Assembly: GCF_004345855.1 (NCBI RefSeq)
Contig: NZ_SLXN01000001.1
Coordinates: 806,001 to 870,000, forward strand
Direction of reading: 5' to 3'
From: Sphingomonas sp. BK235
Lineage (GTDB): Bacteria > Pseudomonadota > Alphaproteobacteria > Sphingomonadales > Sphingomonadaceae
DNA length: 64,000 nucleotides
The notes beneath the pieces were generated by a model that saw only the letters and a program-made list of their open reading frames with translations, did not search any database and was not told the DNA's origin. Position numbers and translations under genes: made by a program. Of this stretch, positions 30,608 to 38,845 are shown piece after piece (within the stretch, counting starts at the first letter, position 1; every line of letters starts with the position of its first letter).

Positions 30608-33046
30608 ATGTCCGTCACGCTCGCGCTGCTCCTGGCGCAGGCCGCCGCGCCGCCCGCGGTCGCGCAGGAAGCGCCCGCCGCGGCGCCGGCCACCACGCCG
30701 GATGCGGTCGTCCAGGCCGAAGAGGATCCCGAGCGCGGCCGGCTCGGCCCGGCGCAGCAGGGTGGCGGCGACATCGTCGTCACCGCGCGGCGCCGGGCCG
30801 AAAGCGTCCAGCGCGTGCCGCTCGCGGTCTCGGTGATCGGCGGTACCGCGCTCGCCGAGACGGGCGCGTACAATGTCAGCCGGCTGACCCAGATCCAGCC
30901 GACGCTGCAATTCTACTCGACCAACCCGCGCAACTCGGCCGCCAACATCCGCGGCCTGGGCGCGCCGTTCGGACTCACCAACGACGGGATCGAGCAGGGC
31001 GTCGGCATCTATGTCGATCAGGTCTATTATTCGCGCATCGCCTCGGCGACCTTCGACTTCACCGACACCGAGCGGATCGAGATCCTGCGCGGGCCGCAGG
31101 GCACGCTCTACGGCAAGAACACCACCGCGGGGGCGATCAACATCACGACCCGGCGGCCGAGCTTCACCCCCGAGGCGCGGGTCGAGCTGACGACCGGCAA
31201 CCTCGAATTCCTCCAGGCCAAGGCCTCCGCCTCGGGGCCGCTGATCGACGACACGCTGGCGATCCGCCTGTCCGCCTCGGTCACCTCGCGGCGCGGCACG
31301 ATCTACAACACGCGCACCGGCGCGTACGTCAACGCGCAGGACAATCGCAGCCTGCGCGGCCAGCTCTTCTGGCAGGCGGCGCCCAACCTCGATCTGACGC
31401 TCGCGGGCGACTATAATCACCAGGATCCGGACTGCTGCGCGCAGATCTTCGCGCGCGTCGGCCGCACCCAGCGCCCGCTGAGCCGCCAATATGAGGCGCT
31501 CGCCGCCGCCTTCGGCTATGCGCCGCCGTCGCGCGACGCCTTCGACCGGCTGACCGACCTGGATACCCCGCTGCGCGCGCGTCAGGAGCTGGGCGGCGTG
31601 TCGCTGGTCGCCAATTGGGACGTGGGCGCGGCGACGCTGACCTCGGTCTCGGCGTGGCGCTTCTGGGACTGGGATCCGTCCAACGACCGCGACTTCATCG
31701 GCCTGCCGATCACCACCGTCTCGGCCAACCCGTCGCAGCAGGAGCAGGTGAGCCAGGAGCTGCGAATCGCCTCCAATGGCCGTCACACGATCGACTATGT
31801 CGCGGGCCTGTTCTACTTCCACCAGACGATCGACACCCAGGGGCTGCAGGTGCAGGGGCCGGCGGCGAGCCGGTGGCTGCTCAATCCGGGCGATCCGCCG
31901 TTCGGCGCCAACGGCTGCGCGCGCCCGAACAGCGCGGCGTGCAATCCCGTGATCCTCGACGGGCTGACCGCGCGCAACACCATCGGCTTCAGCAACACCT
32001 CGGCCGCGGCATTCGGCAAGCTGACCTGGCATCTGGGGGAGCGTTTCTCGATCGCGCCGGGCGTGCGCGTCAATTACGACAAGAAGCGCGGCTCCTACGT
32101 CTCGCTGGTGACGACGGGGAGCGGCTCGACCGAGCTCAGCAGCGATCAGCGCGGCGTGCTCGCGCCACAGGCCTACGCGCCCGACTTCGACAATTGGAAC
32201 GTCTCGGGCGACATCACCGCCGCCTGGGACATCGCCGCCGACATCCACGGCTATGCCACGTACGCGCGCAGCTACAAGTCGGGCGGGATCAACCTGTCGG
32301 GCCTGCCGCTCGACGCGAACAACAACCCGATCCTCAGCGCCGCGACCGTCGCGCCCGAGAAGGTCAACCATTATGAGCTGGGCCTCAAGACGCAGTTCCT
32401 CGACCGTCGCGCGACGCTGAACCTGGCGGCCTTCTGGACCGACATCTCGGACTATCAGGCGACGGTCACCAACGGACAGCTCGGCGTGCTGCGCGGTTAT
32501 CTCGCCAATGCGGGGAAGGTGCGGACGCGCGGCGTCGAGCTCGACTCGGCGTTTCGCCCGACGACGCGCCTCAACGTCTACGCCAACGCCGCCTATACCG
32601 ACGCCGAATACGTCGATTTCACCGACGCGCCGTGCCCGCCCGAGCTGTCGGGCGGCAGCAGCAGCCCGGCGAATTGCGACATCTCGGGTCAGCGTCTGCC
32701 CGGCATCTCGAAATGGGCCTTCTCCTACGGCGCCGAATATGCGGTGCCGGTGACGCTCGGCGGGGAGGGCGGAAACGTCTACCTCGGCTATGACGGCAGC
32801 TATCGCTCGAATTTCTCGAGCAATCCGTCGGAGTCGATCTACACCAACATCCACGGCTATTCGCTGTCCAACGTGCGGCTGGGCTATCGCAGCGATCGCG
32901 GGCTCAACGCCTTCCTGTGGCTCCGCAACGCGTTCGACCAGAATTACTATGAGCTGCTGGCGACGCAGTCGGGCAATACCGGGCTGGTGGTCGGCCAGCC
33001 GGGCGACCCGCGCACCTACGGGGTGACGCTGTCGGCGAGCTTCTGA
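30608..33046 (+). CDS. TonB-dependent outer-membrane receptor
   Basis: 812 residues from the ATG at 30608; an ATG at 30569 would add 13. A short signal peptide ends near AAPPAVAQ. The plug domain starts at GGGDIVVTARRRAESVQRVP and includes FTDTERIEILRGPQGTLYGK, the classic plug signature with TTAGAINITT. A long barrel ends in Phe (GVTLSASF). Features such as DCCAQIF and the plug pattern place it with siderophore- or nutrient-type receptors, but the ligand is unknown. It is divergent from hsp20 and convergent with the lipoprotein gene. Confidence 0.93.
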   Translation: MSVTLALLLAQAAAPPAVAQEAPAAAPATTPDAVVQAEEDPERGRLGPAQQGGGDIVVTARRRAESVQRVPLAVSVIGGTALAETGAYNVSRLTQIQPTLQFYSTNPRNSAANIRGLGAPFGLTNDGIEQGVGIYVDQVYYSRIASATFDFTDTERIEILRGPQGTLYGKNTTAGAINITTRRPSFTPEARVELTTGNLEFLQAKASASGPLIDDTLAIRLSASVTSRRGTIYNTRTGAYVNAQDNRSLRGQLFWQAAPNLDLTLAGDYNHQDPDCCAQIFARVGRTQRPLSRQYEALAAAFGYAPPSRDAFDRLTDLDTPLRARQELGGVSLVANWDVGAATLTSVSAWRFWDWDPSNDRDFIGLPITTVSANPSQQEQVSQELRIASNGRHTIDYVAGLFYFHQTIDTQGLQVQGPAASRWLLNPGDPPFGANGCARPNSAACNPVILDGLTARNTIGFSNTSAAAFGKLTWHLGERFSIAPGVRVNYDKKRGSYVSLVTTGSGSTELSSDQRGVLAPQAYAPDFDNWNVSGDITAAWDIAADIHGYATYARSYKSGGINLSGLPLDANNNPILSAATVAPEKVNHYELGLKTQFLDRRATLNLAAFWTDISDYQATVTNGQLGVLRGYLANAGKVRTRGVELDSAFRPTTRLNVYANAAYTDAEYVDFTDAPCPPELSGGSSSPANCDISGQRLPGISKWAFSYGAEYAVPVTLGGEGGNVYLGYDGSYRSNFSSNPSESIYTNIHGYSLSNVRLGYRSDRGLNAFLWLRNAFDQNYYELLATQSGNTGLVVGQPGDPRTYGVTLSASF

Positions 33047-33097
33047 GGCGCGCACGCGGGCTGTCACCGCGGCGGGTCTCGCCTCTGCCACGGGGCC

Positions 33098-33133
33098 AAA
33101 AAAAGGGCCGCGACCTCGCCGGTCGCGGCCCTT
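33098..33133 (-). terminator. Intrinsic terminator of the lipoprotein gene
   Basis: A perfect 13-bp stem (AAGGGCCGCGACC and its complement) with a TCGCC loop. On the minus strand it is followed by a T-run (the A-run at 33098-33104 on the plus strand), the full form of an intrinsic terminator. It may also stop plus-strand transcription from the receptor gene. Confidence 0.85.
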
Positions 33134-33154
33134 GCATCATGGGTGCGGCGCGGA

Positions 33155-33760
33155 TCAGGACGCTTTGGGCAAGCGGATCGTCGGCCCGACCGTCTCCACC
33201 ACGCGGCGCGCGTTGAAGGCGCGGACGTTGCCCGGCTCGGGCTCGCCCTTGAACATCACGATCTCGGCCGACGCCTCGTAGCGATCGACGGTGCGGATGT
33301 CGGCGCCGCCGCCCCAGCCGCCCCACGGGCCGCCCCAGAAGGGATCCCAGGCGCGATAGCCGAAGCCACGGCCGTAGAAGCCCCAGCGCGGCCCCCACAA
33401 TCCGCCACCGAAGGCGCCGAAGCCGGGACCGAACCCGCCATAGCCGGGCGTGGAATAGGTGCGCGCCTGGCGATCGGTGTCGCGATCCGCCATCACGAAA
33501 TAATCATAGCCATTCTGCAGCGTCAGCTCGGCCGAGCGGAACAGCAGGTAGCGTTCCACCACGTCGCGGTCGGTCACGGTGTTACCCGCGAAGGTGACGC
33601 GGAAGCGGTTGGGCTCGATGCGGGTGTCGCTATAGCCGGTGCGATAGAAGCCCGATCCGGTCGCCGGGCGATAGGCAGTCTCGGTCGCGCACGCCGCGAC
33701 CAACGTGGTGCTGGCCGCCAGCGCTATGACAGCGGCGGTGCGGCCCCATTTCTTCAACAT
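33155..33760 (-). CDS. CC0125/CC1285-family lipoprotein
   Basis: 201 residues. A signal peptide with lipobox LVAAC puts the lipid on Cys24. The conserved region YRPATGSGFYRTGYSDTRIE with FRVTFAGN and VERYLLFRSAELTLQNGYDY is that of the CC0125/CC1285 lipoprotein family, as I recall it. A central segment (about residues 105-150) is very rich in Gly, Phe, Trp and Tyr. It should be anchored in the outer or inner membrane; its function is unknown. It has its own terminator and lies next to tRNA-Asn. Confidence 0.85.
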   Translation of the reverse strand: MLKKWGRTAAVIALAASTTLVAACATETAYRPATGSGFYRTGYSDTRIEPNRFRVTFAGNTVTDRDVVERYLLFRSAELTLQNGYDYFVMADRDTDRQARTYSTPGYGGFGPGFGAFGGGLWGPRWGFYGRGFGYRAWDPFWGGPWGGWGGGADIRTVDRYEASAEIVMFKGEPEPGNVRAFNARRVVETVGPTIRLPKAS

Positions 33761-33974
33761 GGCGAGTCACTCCAATCGCACCAGGGCGGCACGACTGGCG
33801 TCGTGTAGCCGAGGCGAGTGGAACGTGCGATGAACGGAATGGCTCCGATTGCCAAGGGGGTGCGACGGCAGGGCGCGTATCAGGCGTCACGACGGGGGAC
33901 AGGCGCCGGCCGACGGTCGCGGTTCGGGCCCGGACGTCGGAGCGACGTCGCGTCAGGCATCGGCTGATGTGGAG

Positions 33975-34049
33975 TGGCTCCCCGAGTTGGATTCGAACCA
34001 ACGGCCGCTCGATTAACAGTCGAGAGCTCTACCGCTGAGCTATCGGGGA
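33975..34049 (-). tRNA. tRNA-Asn (anticodon GTT)
   Basis: The minus strand reads TCCCCGATAGCTCAGCGGTA at its start. Anticodon GTT lies in a CTGTTAA loop, the T-loop is TTCGAAT and the encoded CCA is at 33977-33975. The acceptor arms TCCCCGA/TCGGGGA pair fully. The 355-nt gap 33761-34115 holds this gene and its promoter; I see nothing else in it. Confidence 0.97.
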
Positions 34050-34064
34050 ACGCTGTGGAGGGGG

Positions 34065-34092
34065 TCTATAGCCGGGGTTTCGCGCGGCGCAA
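34065..34092 (-). promoter_or_regulatory. Probable promoter of tRNA-Asn
   Basis: Minus-strand TATAGA (34070-34065) with TTGCGC (34092-34087), spacer 16 nt, ends 15 nt before the tRNA 5' end. The -10 box is good and the -35 box moderate. Confidence 0.5.
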
Positions 34093-34115
34093 TACCCTTT
34101 GTGACGGTTCGGCGA

Positions 34116-34895
34116 TCACGCGACGAACTGTTCCATCGCGATCCGGTCGTCGAGCGCATGCTCGGGGTCGAACAGCAGCGTCAACTCGCGCGCCCGGTCC
34201 ATCGCGATGTCGACGCGTGCGACGTCGCGCACCTCGCGCTGGTCCGCCACCGCCGAGACCGGTCGCTTGCCCGCGTCGAGCACGCGCAGCGACACGCGCG
34301 TGCGGTCGGGCAGGATCGCGCCGCGCCACCGCCGCGGGCGGAACGCGCTGATCGGCGTGAGCGCCAGCATCTGCGACCCCAGCGGCAGGATCGGCCCGTG
34401 CGCGGACAGATTGTATGCGGTGGAGCCCGCCGGGGTCGCCACCAGCACGCCGTCGCACGACAATTCGTCCATCACGATCCGGTCGTTGATCGTCACCTCG
34501 ACCTTGGCGGTCTGGCGCGTCTCGCGCAGCAGCGACACCTCGTTGATCGCGGGCAGCGTGTGGACGCGCCCGTCGACCCCGGTGGCGGTGGCGGTGAGCG
34601 GGGTGACCTGAAAGGCGCGCGCGCGCTCGATCCTCCCGTCGAGGTCGTGGCGCCGCCACTCGTTCATCAGGAAGCCGACCGTGCCCAGGTTCATGCCGAA
34701 CACGGGGACGATCGCGCGCCGTCGCTCGAGCAAGGTGTGCAGCGTCTGGAGCATGAAGCCGTCGCCCCCCAGGGCGACCACCATGTCGGCCTCCTCGAGC
34801 GCGCACCAATCCCAGGTGTCGGCGAGTTCGGCGCGCGCCGCCTGCGCGGGGGCGGTCGGCGAGGCGACCAGCGCCCGCCGCGGATAGCTCGTCAT
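34116..34895 (-). CDS. nadK: NAD kinase
   Basis: 259 residues. The GGDGFML motif near residue 44, FGMNLGTVGFLMNEW, and the substrate-binding NEVSLLRET and DGVLVATPAGSTAYNLSAHG are all standard for NAD kinases. It phosphorylates NAD to NADP in the cytoplasm. Its start overlaps the moaA stop by 4 nt, so both are translated from one mRNA, although they share no pathway. Confidence 0.96.
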   Translation of the reverse strand: MTSYPRRALVASPTAPAQAARAELADTWDWCALEEADMVVALGGDGFMLQTLHTLLERRRAIVPVFGMNLGTVGFLMNEWRRHDLDGRIERARAFQVTPLTATATGVDGRVHTLPAINEVSLLRETRQTAKVEVTINDRIVMDELSCDGVLVATPAGSTAYNLSAHGPILPLGSQMLALTPISAFRPRRWRGAILPDRTRVSLRVLDAGKRPVSAVADQREVRDVARVDIAMDRARELTLLFDPEHALDDRIAMEQFVA

Positions 34896-35899
34896 CCGCC
34901 GGTGACGCTCATGTGCCGCGCCACCGCGGGGGCGGCATCGCGCGCGATGCGGAAATCGTGGCGGCGCGGCTTGGTGCGCAACGCGTCCTCGATCGCCTCG
35001 TCCAGCGCGGCGACACCGCCCGCGCGCAACGCGGCGCGCAGGTCGCGCTGATCGTCATGGCCGAGGCAGGTGTACAGCCGCCCCTCGGTGGTGACGCGCA
35101 CGCGGTTGCACCCGTCGCAGAAATTGGCGGTGAGCGGCGAGATCAGCCCGAGCCGCGTCGCGCCGCCATCCACCCGCCAGTAACGCGCCGGCCCGCCGGT
35201 GCCCGCGGCGTCGCGTGTCAGCGCGAAGTCGCGGTCGAGCCGCTCTTTCACCGCGGTCAGCGGCAGGAAACGATCGGTGCGATCCTCATCGATCGCGCCG
35301 AGCGGCATCGTCTCGATCAGCGTGAGGTCGTGCCCCTCCGCCGCGCACCAGCGCAGCATCGCCGCAATCTCGTCCTCGTTGAGGCCCTTGAGCGCGACCA
35401 TGTTGATCTTGACCGCCAGCCCCGCCTCGCGTGCCGCGGCGATGCCGTCGAGCACCTCGGCGACGTCGCCGTGGCGGGTGATGTAGCGGAAGCGCGCGGG
35501 ATCGCGCGTGTCGAGGCTGACATTGACCCGCCGGATCCCCGCCGCGACCAGATCGCGCGCATAGCGACGCAGCCGCGTGCCGTTGGTGGTCATGGTCAAC
35601 TCGTCGAGCCCGGCGCCGACGTGGCGGCCGAGCCGCTCCACCAGCATCAGCACGTCGCGGCGCACCAGCGGCTCGCCACCCGACAGCCGCAGCTTGCGCA
35701 CCCCGCGCGCGATGAAGCGCTCGGCGATGATCGCCAGCTCCTCCAGCGTCGCGATCTGCTCGCGCGGCAGGAAGGTCATGTGCTCGGCCATGCAATAGCG
35801 ACAGCGCAGGTCGCAACGATCCGTCACCGAGACACGCAGGTAGCGGATAGTGCGGCCGAACGCATCGACGAGGGGCGCTGGCGCGCGATCAAGATCCAT
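34892..35899 (-). CDS. moaA: GTP 3',8-cyclase MoaA (molybdopterin synthesis)
   Basis: 335 residues from the ATG at 35899; the frame is open upstream without family similarity. The radical-SAM cluster is CDLRCRYC (Cys29, 33, 36), followed by LSGGEPLVRRD. The second cluster is NFCDGCNRVRV with a Cys 14 residues later (LYTC). The C-terminus ends in Gly-Gly, needed for activity in this family. It makes the first intermediate of the molybdenum cofactor. No other moa gene is in the window. Confidence 0.97.
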   Translation of the reverse strand: MDLDRAPAPLVDAFGRTIRYLRVSVTDRCDLRCRYCMAEHMTFLPREQIATLEELAIIAERFIARGVRKLRLSGGEPLVRRDVLMLVERLGRHVGAGLDELTMTTNGTRLRRYARDLVAAGIRRVNVSLDTRDPARFRYITRHGDVAEVLDGIAAAREAGLAVKINMVALKGLNEDEIAAMLRWCAAEGHDLTLIETMPLGAIDEDRTDRFLPLTAVKERLDRDFALTRDAAGTGGPARYWRVDGGATRLGLISPLTANFCDGCNRVRVTTEGRLYTCLGHDDQRDLRAALRAGGVAALDEAIEDALRTKPRRHDFRIARDAAPAVARHMSVTGG

Positions 35900-35985
35900 G
35901 CCCGTCACAACGAGAGAGCTAGGGAGTCGTTCACGGCGGGGCAAGATCGCATTGAAGCGTCGCGCGGCTCGCCCTACGAAGCGGC

Positions 35986-37251
35986 ATGGAGCGGCGGTCA
36001 CGGGCGATGCAGCGGGGCGGTCGGCGCCCGGGGGAGCGCGCGGCGAGCGCCGAGCAGCTGCGGCTGGTCGCGGCCCATGCGGGGCGCGGCGTCACCGCGA
36101 TCGTCGCGGCGCCGACCAGCTTCGAGATCGTCAACACCGCCTACGGGCGCGCCGCGGGGGATCGGCTGGTCGCGGCGATGGCGGCGCGGCTGACCGAGGA
36201 GTTGGCGGGGCATGAGGCCGCGGCGGTGCGCGGCGGCGCGACCTTCACCATCGTCGTCGCCGGCGACGCCGCGACCGGTGACGCCGCGGTGGGCATGATC
36301 GAGCGCGCGCTGGAACGCCCGTTCGAGATCGACGGCGAGGTGATCCACGTCGGCGCGCGCATCGGCGTCGCGCGCATGACCGAGGACGAGCCGGCGGAGC
36401 ATCTGCTCCGCCGCGCGGCGGAGGCGCTGGCGCGCGCGCGGGCCAGCGACGGCGCGACCACGCGCGTCGCCGCCGAGCACGAGGGCGTGCCGCTCGCCGC
36501 GCTGGCGGCCGATCTCCACCGCGCGATCGAGCGCGGCGAGATCGACGTGCGGTTCCAGCCACAGGTACGGCTCGCCGACGGCGTCGTGACGGGGGTCGAA
36601 GCGCTGGCGCGCTGGCAACATCCGCGCCTGGGGGTGCTCGGCGCGGAGACGCTGCTCGCGGCGGCGCATCGCGCCGATCTCGGCGTCGCGCTGTCGGATC
36701 AGGTCCAGGCGCTGGCGCTGGCGCGCGCGGCGCGCTGGCCGGAGCGGCTGGCGCGGCTCCGCGTCGCGGTCAACGTCACCGCGGCGGACATGGCGCGCGC
36801 TCCCTTCGTCGAACGCTTCCTGGCGCGCGTCCGCGAATCGGGGATCGGCTTCGATCGGGTGACCGCCGAGGTGACCGAGAACGGGCTGATCGACGATCTC
36901 GACGGCGCCGCGGTGTCGCTCGCGGCGCTGCGCGCGGCGGGCTGTCGCGTCGCGCTCGACGATTTCGGCACGGGCTATTCCAGCCTGTCCTATCTCACGC
37001 GCCTGCCGCTCGATTATCTCAAGATCGACCGTAGCCTGACGCAGACGATCACGCGCGAGGCGCGCGATCGCGTGGTGGTGGAGGGGGTGATCGCGATGGC
37101 GGCGGGGCTGGGGCTCGAGTCGATCGCGGAAGGGGTGGAGAGCGAGGCGCAGCGGGCGGCGCTGGCCGCGCGCGGGTGCACGATGTACCAGGGCTTCCTC
37201 TGCGCCGGCCCGCTCGACAATGTCGCGCTGGTGACGAGGCTGGCGGCATGA
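35986..37251 (+). CDS. EAL-domain c-di-GMP phosphodiesterase with degenerate GGDEF domain
   Basis: 421 residues. The first part (about 30-160) has GGDEF-domain fold features (AHAGRGVTAIVAAPTSFEIV), but the signature is RGGATF at 82-87 instead of GGDEF, so it should not make c-di-GMP. The EAL domain (about 172-420) keeps E205 in GVEALARWQHP, EVTENGLI, DDFGTGYSS, KIDRS and EGVES, so it is probably an active phosphodiesterase. No signal peptide or membrane helix is seen. It overlaps the next gene by 4 nt in a three-gene unit. Confidence 0.92.
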   Translation: MERRSRAMQRGGRRPGERAASAEQLRLVAAHAGRGVTAIVAAPTSFEIVNTAYGRAAGDRLVAAMAARLTEELAGHEAAAVRGGATFTIVVAGDAATGDAAVGMIERALERPFEIDGEVIHVGARIGVARMTEDEPAEHLLRRAAEALARARASDGATTRVAAEHEGVPLAALAADLHRAIERGEIDVRFQPQVRLADGVVTGVEALARWQHPRLGVLGAETLLAAAHRADLGVALSDQVQALALARAARWPERLARLRVAVNVTAADMARAPFVERFLARVRESGIGFDRVTAEVTENGLIDDLDGAAVSLAALRAAGCRVALDDFGTGYSSLSYLTRLPLDYLKIDRSLTQTITREARDRVVVEGVIAMAAGLGLESIAEGVESEAQRAALAARGCTMYQGFLCAGPLDNVALVTRLAA

Positions 37252-37637
37252 CCGTCGACCCGCGCGACCTCAGCGGGACATGGTACGGCCGCTATCACGG
37301 CAGCGACGGGGTCCAGACGAACAGCTTCATCGCGCTGCTCAGCGAGACCGCCGGCCGCGTCAGCGGTTCGATCAGCGAGCCCGACGATCTCGGCATGGAG
37401 GCGACCCGCCGCGCCAGCGTCGACGGCCGGCGCGTCGCCGCGCAGCTCGCCTTCGTGAAGCAATATGACGGTGCGGTGCTGCTCCACGCGGTCCATTATA
37501 TCGGCACGATCAGCGACGACGGGGTCGAGATTCGCGGCAGCTGGTCGTTCGATCGCTACGCCGGCAGCTTCGTGATGACGCGTGAGCGGTTCACGCACGA
37601 CGCGCTCGCGGCGGAAGAGGGGGAGTTGGTGCGATGA
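37248..37637 (+). CDS. Uncharacterised 129-residue protein
   Basis: Start ATG at 37248 overlaps the EAL-gene stop (ATGA). The sequence begins DPRDLSGTWYGRYHGSDG and shows repeated short beta-strand patterns (SGSISEPDDL, VEIRGSWSFDRYAGSFVMTR), suggesting a small beta-barrel or lipocalin-like fold. There is no signal peptide. It is coupled to genes on both sides, which hints at a role with the phosphodiesterase, but I do not recognise the family. Confidence 0.75.
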   Translation: MTVDPRDLSGTWYGRYHGSDGVQTNSFIALLSETAGRVSGSISEPDDLGMEATRRASVDGRRVAAQLAFVKQYDGAVLLHAVHYIGTISDDGVEIRGSWSFDRYAGSFVMTRERFTHDALAAEEGELVR

Positions 37638-38041
37638 CGACGATGATCCTGGTCGCGTTGGCCGCCGCCGCGGCCACGCCGCAGGCGCAGGTCGAGGCGG
37701 CGATGGCGGACAGCGCCGCGGGCTGGAACGCGGGCGATCTCGCGCGCTTCACCGCCCTCTACGCGCCCGACGCGGTCTATGTCGCGGGCACCGAGGTGGC
37801 GCGCGGCAAGGAGGCGATCGCCGCGCGTTACGCCAAGAGTTTCACCGGCGGCACCAACAGCCGCGGGCGGCTCAGCTTCCAGCCGGTGATGTGGCGCCCG
37901 CTCAGCGCGGTGCATCTGCTCCACGTCGCGCGGTGGACGCTCACCCCCGCGGACGGGGCCGCGCCGCAGAGCGGGCTGACGACGCTGCTGTTCGAGCGGC
38001 GGCGCGAGGGCTGGCGGATCATCTCGGACCATAGCAGCTGA
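37634..38041 (+). CDS. SnoaL/DUF4440-like NTF2-fold protein, exported
   Basis: 135 residues; ATGA overlap with the preceding gene. A hydrophobic N-terminus (MTTMILVALAAAAATPQAQ) looks like a signal peptide. The rest has the NTF2-like pattern AGWNAGDLARFTALYAPDAV, GKEAIAARYAKSF and GWRIISDHSS, common to DUF4440 proteins. Such proteins bind small hydrophobic ligands or act as accessory isomerases; no catalytic residue can be assigned here. It is probably periplasmic. Confidence 0.8.
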   Translation: MTTMILVALAAAAATPQAQVEAAMADSAAGWNAGDLARFTALYAPDAVYVAGTEVARGKEAIAARYAKSFTGGTNSRGRLSFQPVMWRPLSAVHLLHVARWTLTPADGAAPQSGLTTLLFERRREGWRIISDHSS

Positions 38042-38111
38042 CCCGCGAGCGCCGCGAACGCCGTCGGCGGTGCGGCTTCTCAGCGCCGCGGTCGGCGGCT
38101 ACCTAGCGGCG

Positions 38112-38786
38112 ATGTTTCGTCTTCTCGGCCTCGTCCTCAAGCTCGTCCTCGGCTTCGTGCTGGTGTCGGTCGTCTGGGTGCTGCTCTACGCCGCGGTGCC
38201 GGTGCCGTTCACGCTGACGATGGCGGGCGATCTTGTCGCGGGGCGGGGGGTGACCAAATCCTGGCGCGCGCTCGGCTCGATCGACCCCGATCTGGCGCGC
38301 GCGGCGATCGCGGGCGAGGACAGCAAGTTCTGCAGCCATAGCGGGTTCGACTGGGGCGCGATCGCGGGCGCGGCACGGCACAACGCCGAGGGCGGGCGGA
38401 TGCGCGGCGGATCGACGATCAGCCAGCAGACCGCCAAGAACGTCTTCCTGTGGCAGGGCGGCGGCTATGTCCGCAAGGCGCTGGAGGCGTGGTTCACGCT
38501 GCTGATCGAGCGGATCTGGGGCAAGCGCCGGATCATGGAAGTCTATCTCAATGTCGCCGAGACCGGGATCGGCACCTATGGCGCCGAGGCGGCGGCGATC
38601 CGCTATTTCAACCACGGCGCGGGGCGGCTCAGCCCGATCGAGGCCGGGCGGATCGCCGCGGTGCTGCCCTTGCCCAAGAAGCGCGCGGCGATCGACCCCA
38701 GCGGCTTCGTGCGGCGCCATGGCAACCGGCTGGCGCGCTACGTCGGGGTGGTGCGCCGCAACGGTCTGGACGCCTGCCTGCGCTGA
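38112..38786 (+). CDS. mtgA: Monofunctional biosynthetic peptidoglycan transglycosylase
   Basis: 224 residues from the ATG at 38112; a GTG at 38070 is less likely. A membrane anchor spans about residues 4-28. The GT51 domain follows with the catalytic glutamate in AGEDSKFCSHSGFDW, then RGGSTISQQTAKN and RIMEVYLNVAETG. It polymerises lipid II into glycan strands at the inner membrane. There is no transpeptidase domain. Confidence 0.95.
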   Translation: MFRLLGLVLKLVLGFVLVSVVWVLLYAAVPVPFTLTMAGDLVAGRGVTKSWRALGSIDPDLARAAIAGEDSKFCSHSGFDWGAIAGAARHNAEGGRMRGGSTISQQTAKNVFLWQGGGYVRKALEAWFTLLIERIWGKRRIMEVYLNVAETGIGTYGAEAAAIRYFNHGAGRLSPIEAGRIAAVLPLPKKRAAIDPSGFVRRHGNRLARYVGVVRRNGLDACLR

Positions 38787-38807
38787 GCGCGGCGTTCCCG
38801 CGCATCC

Positions 38808-38837
38808 TTCGACAAGTGCCGCCCGCCCCCCTATATC
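38808..38837 (+). promoter_or_regulatory. Weak candidate promoter of dnaX
   Basis: TTCGAC at 38808-38813 and TATATC at 38832-38837 are 18 nt apart, 8 nt before the dnaX ATG. A start from here would leave almost no leader, so I rate it low. Confidence 0.3.
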
Positions 38838-38845
38838 CTGCGGCG

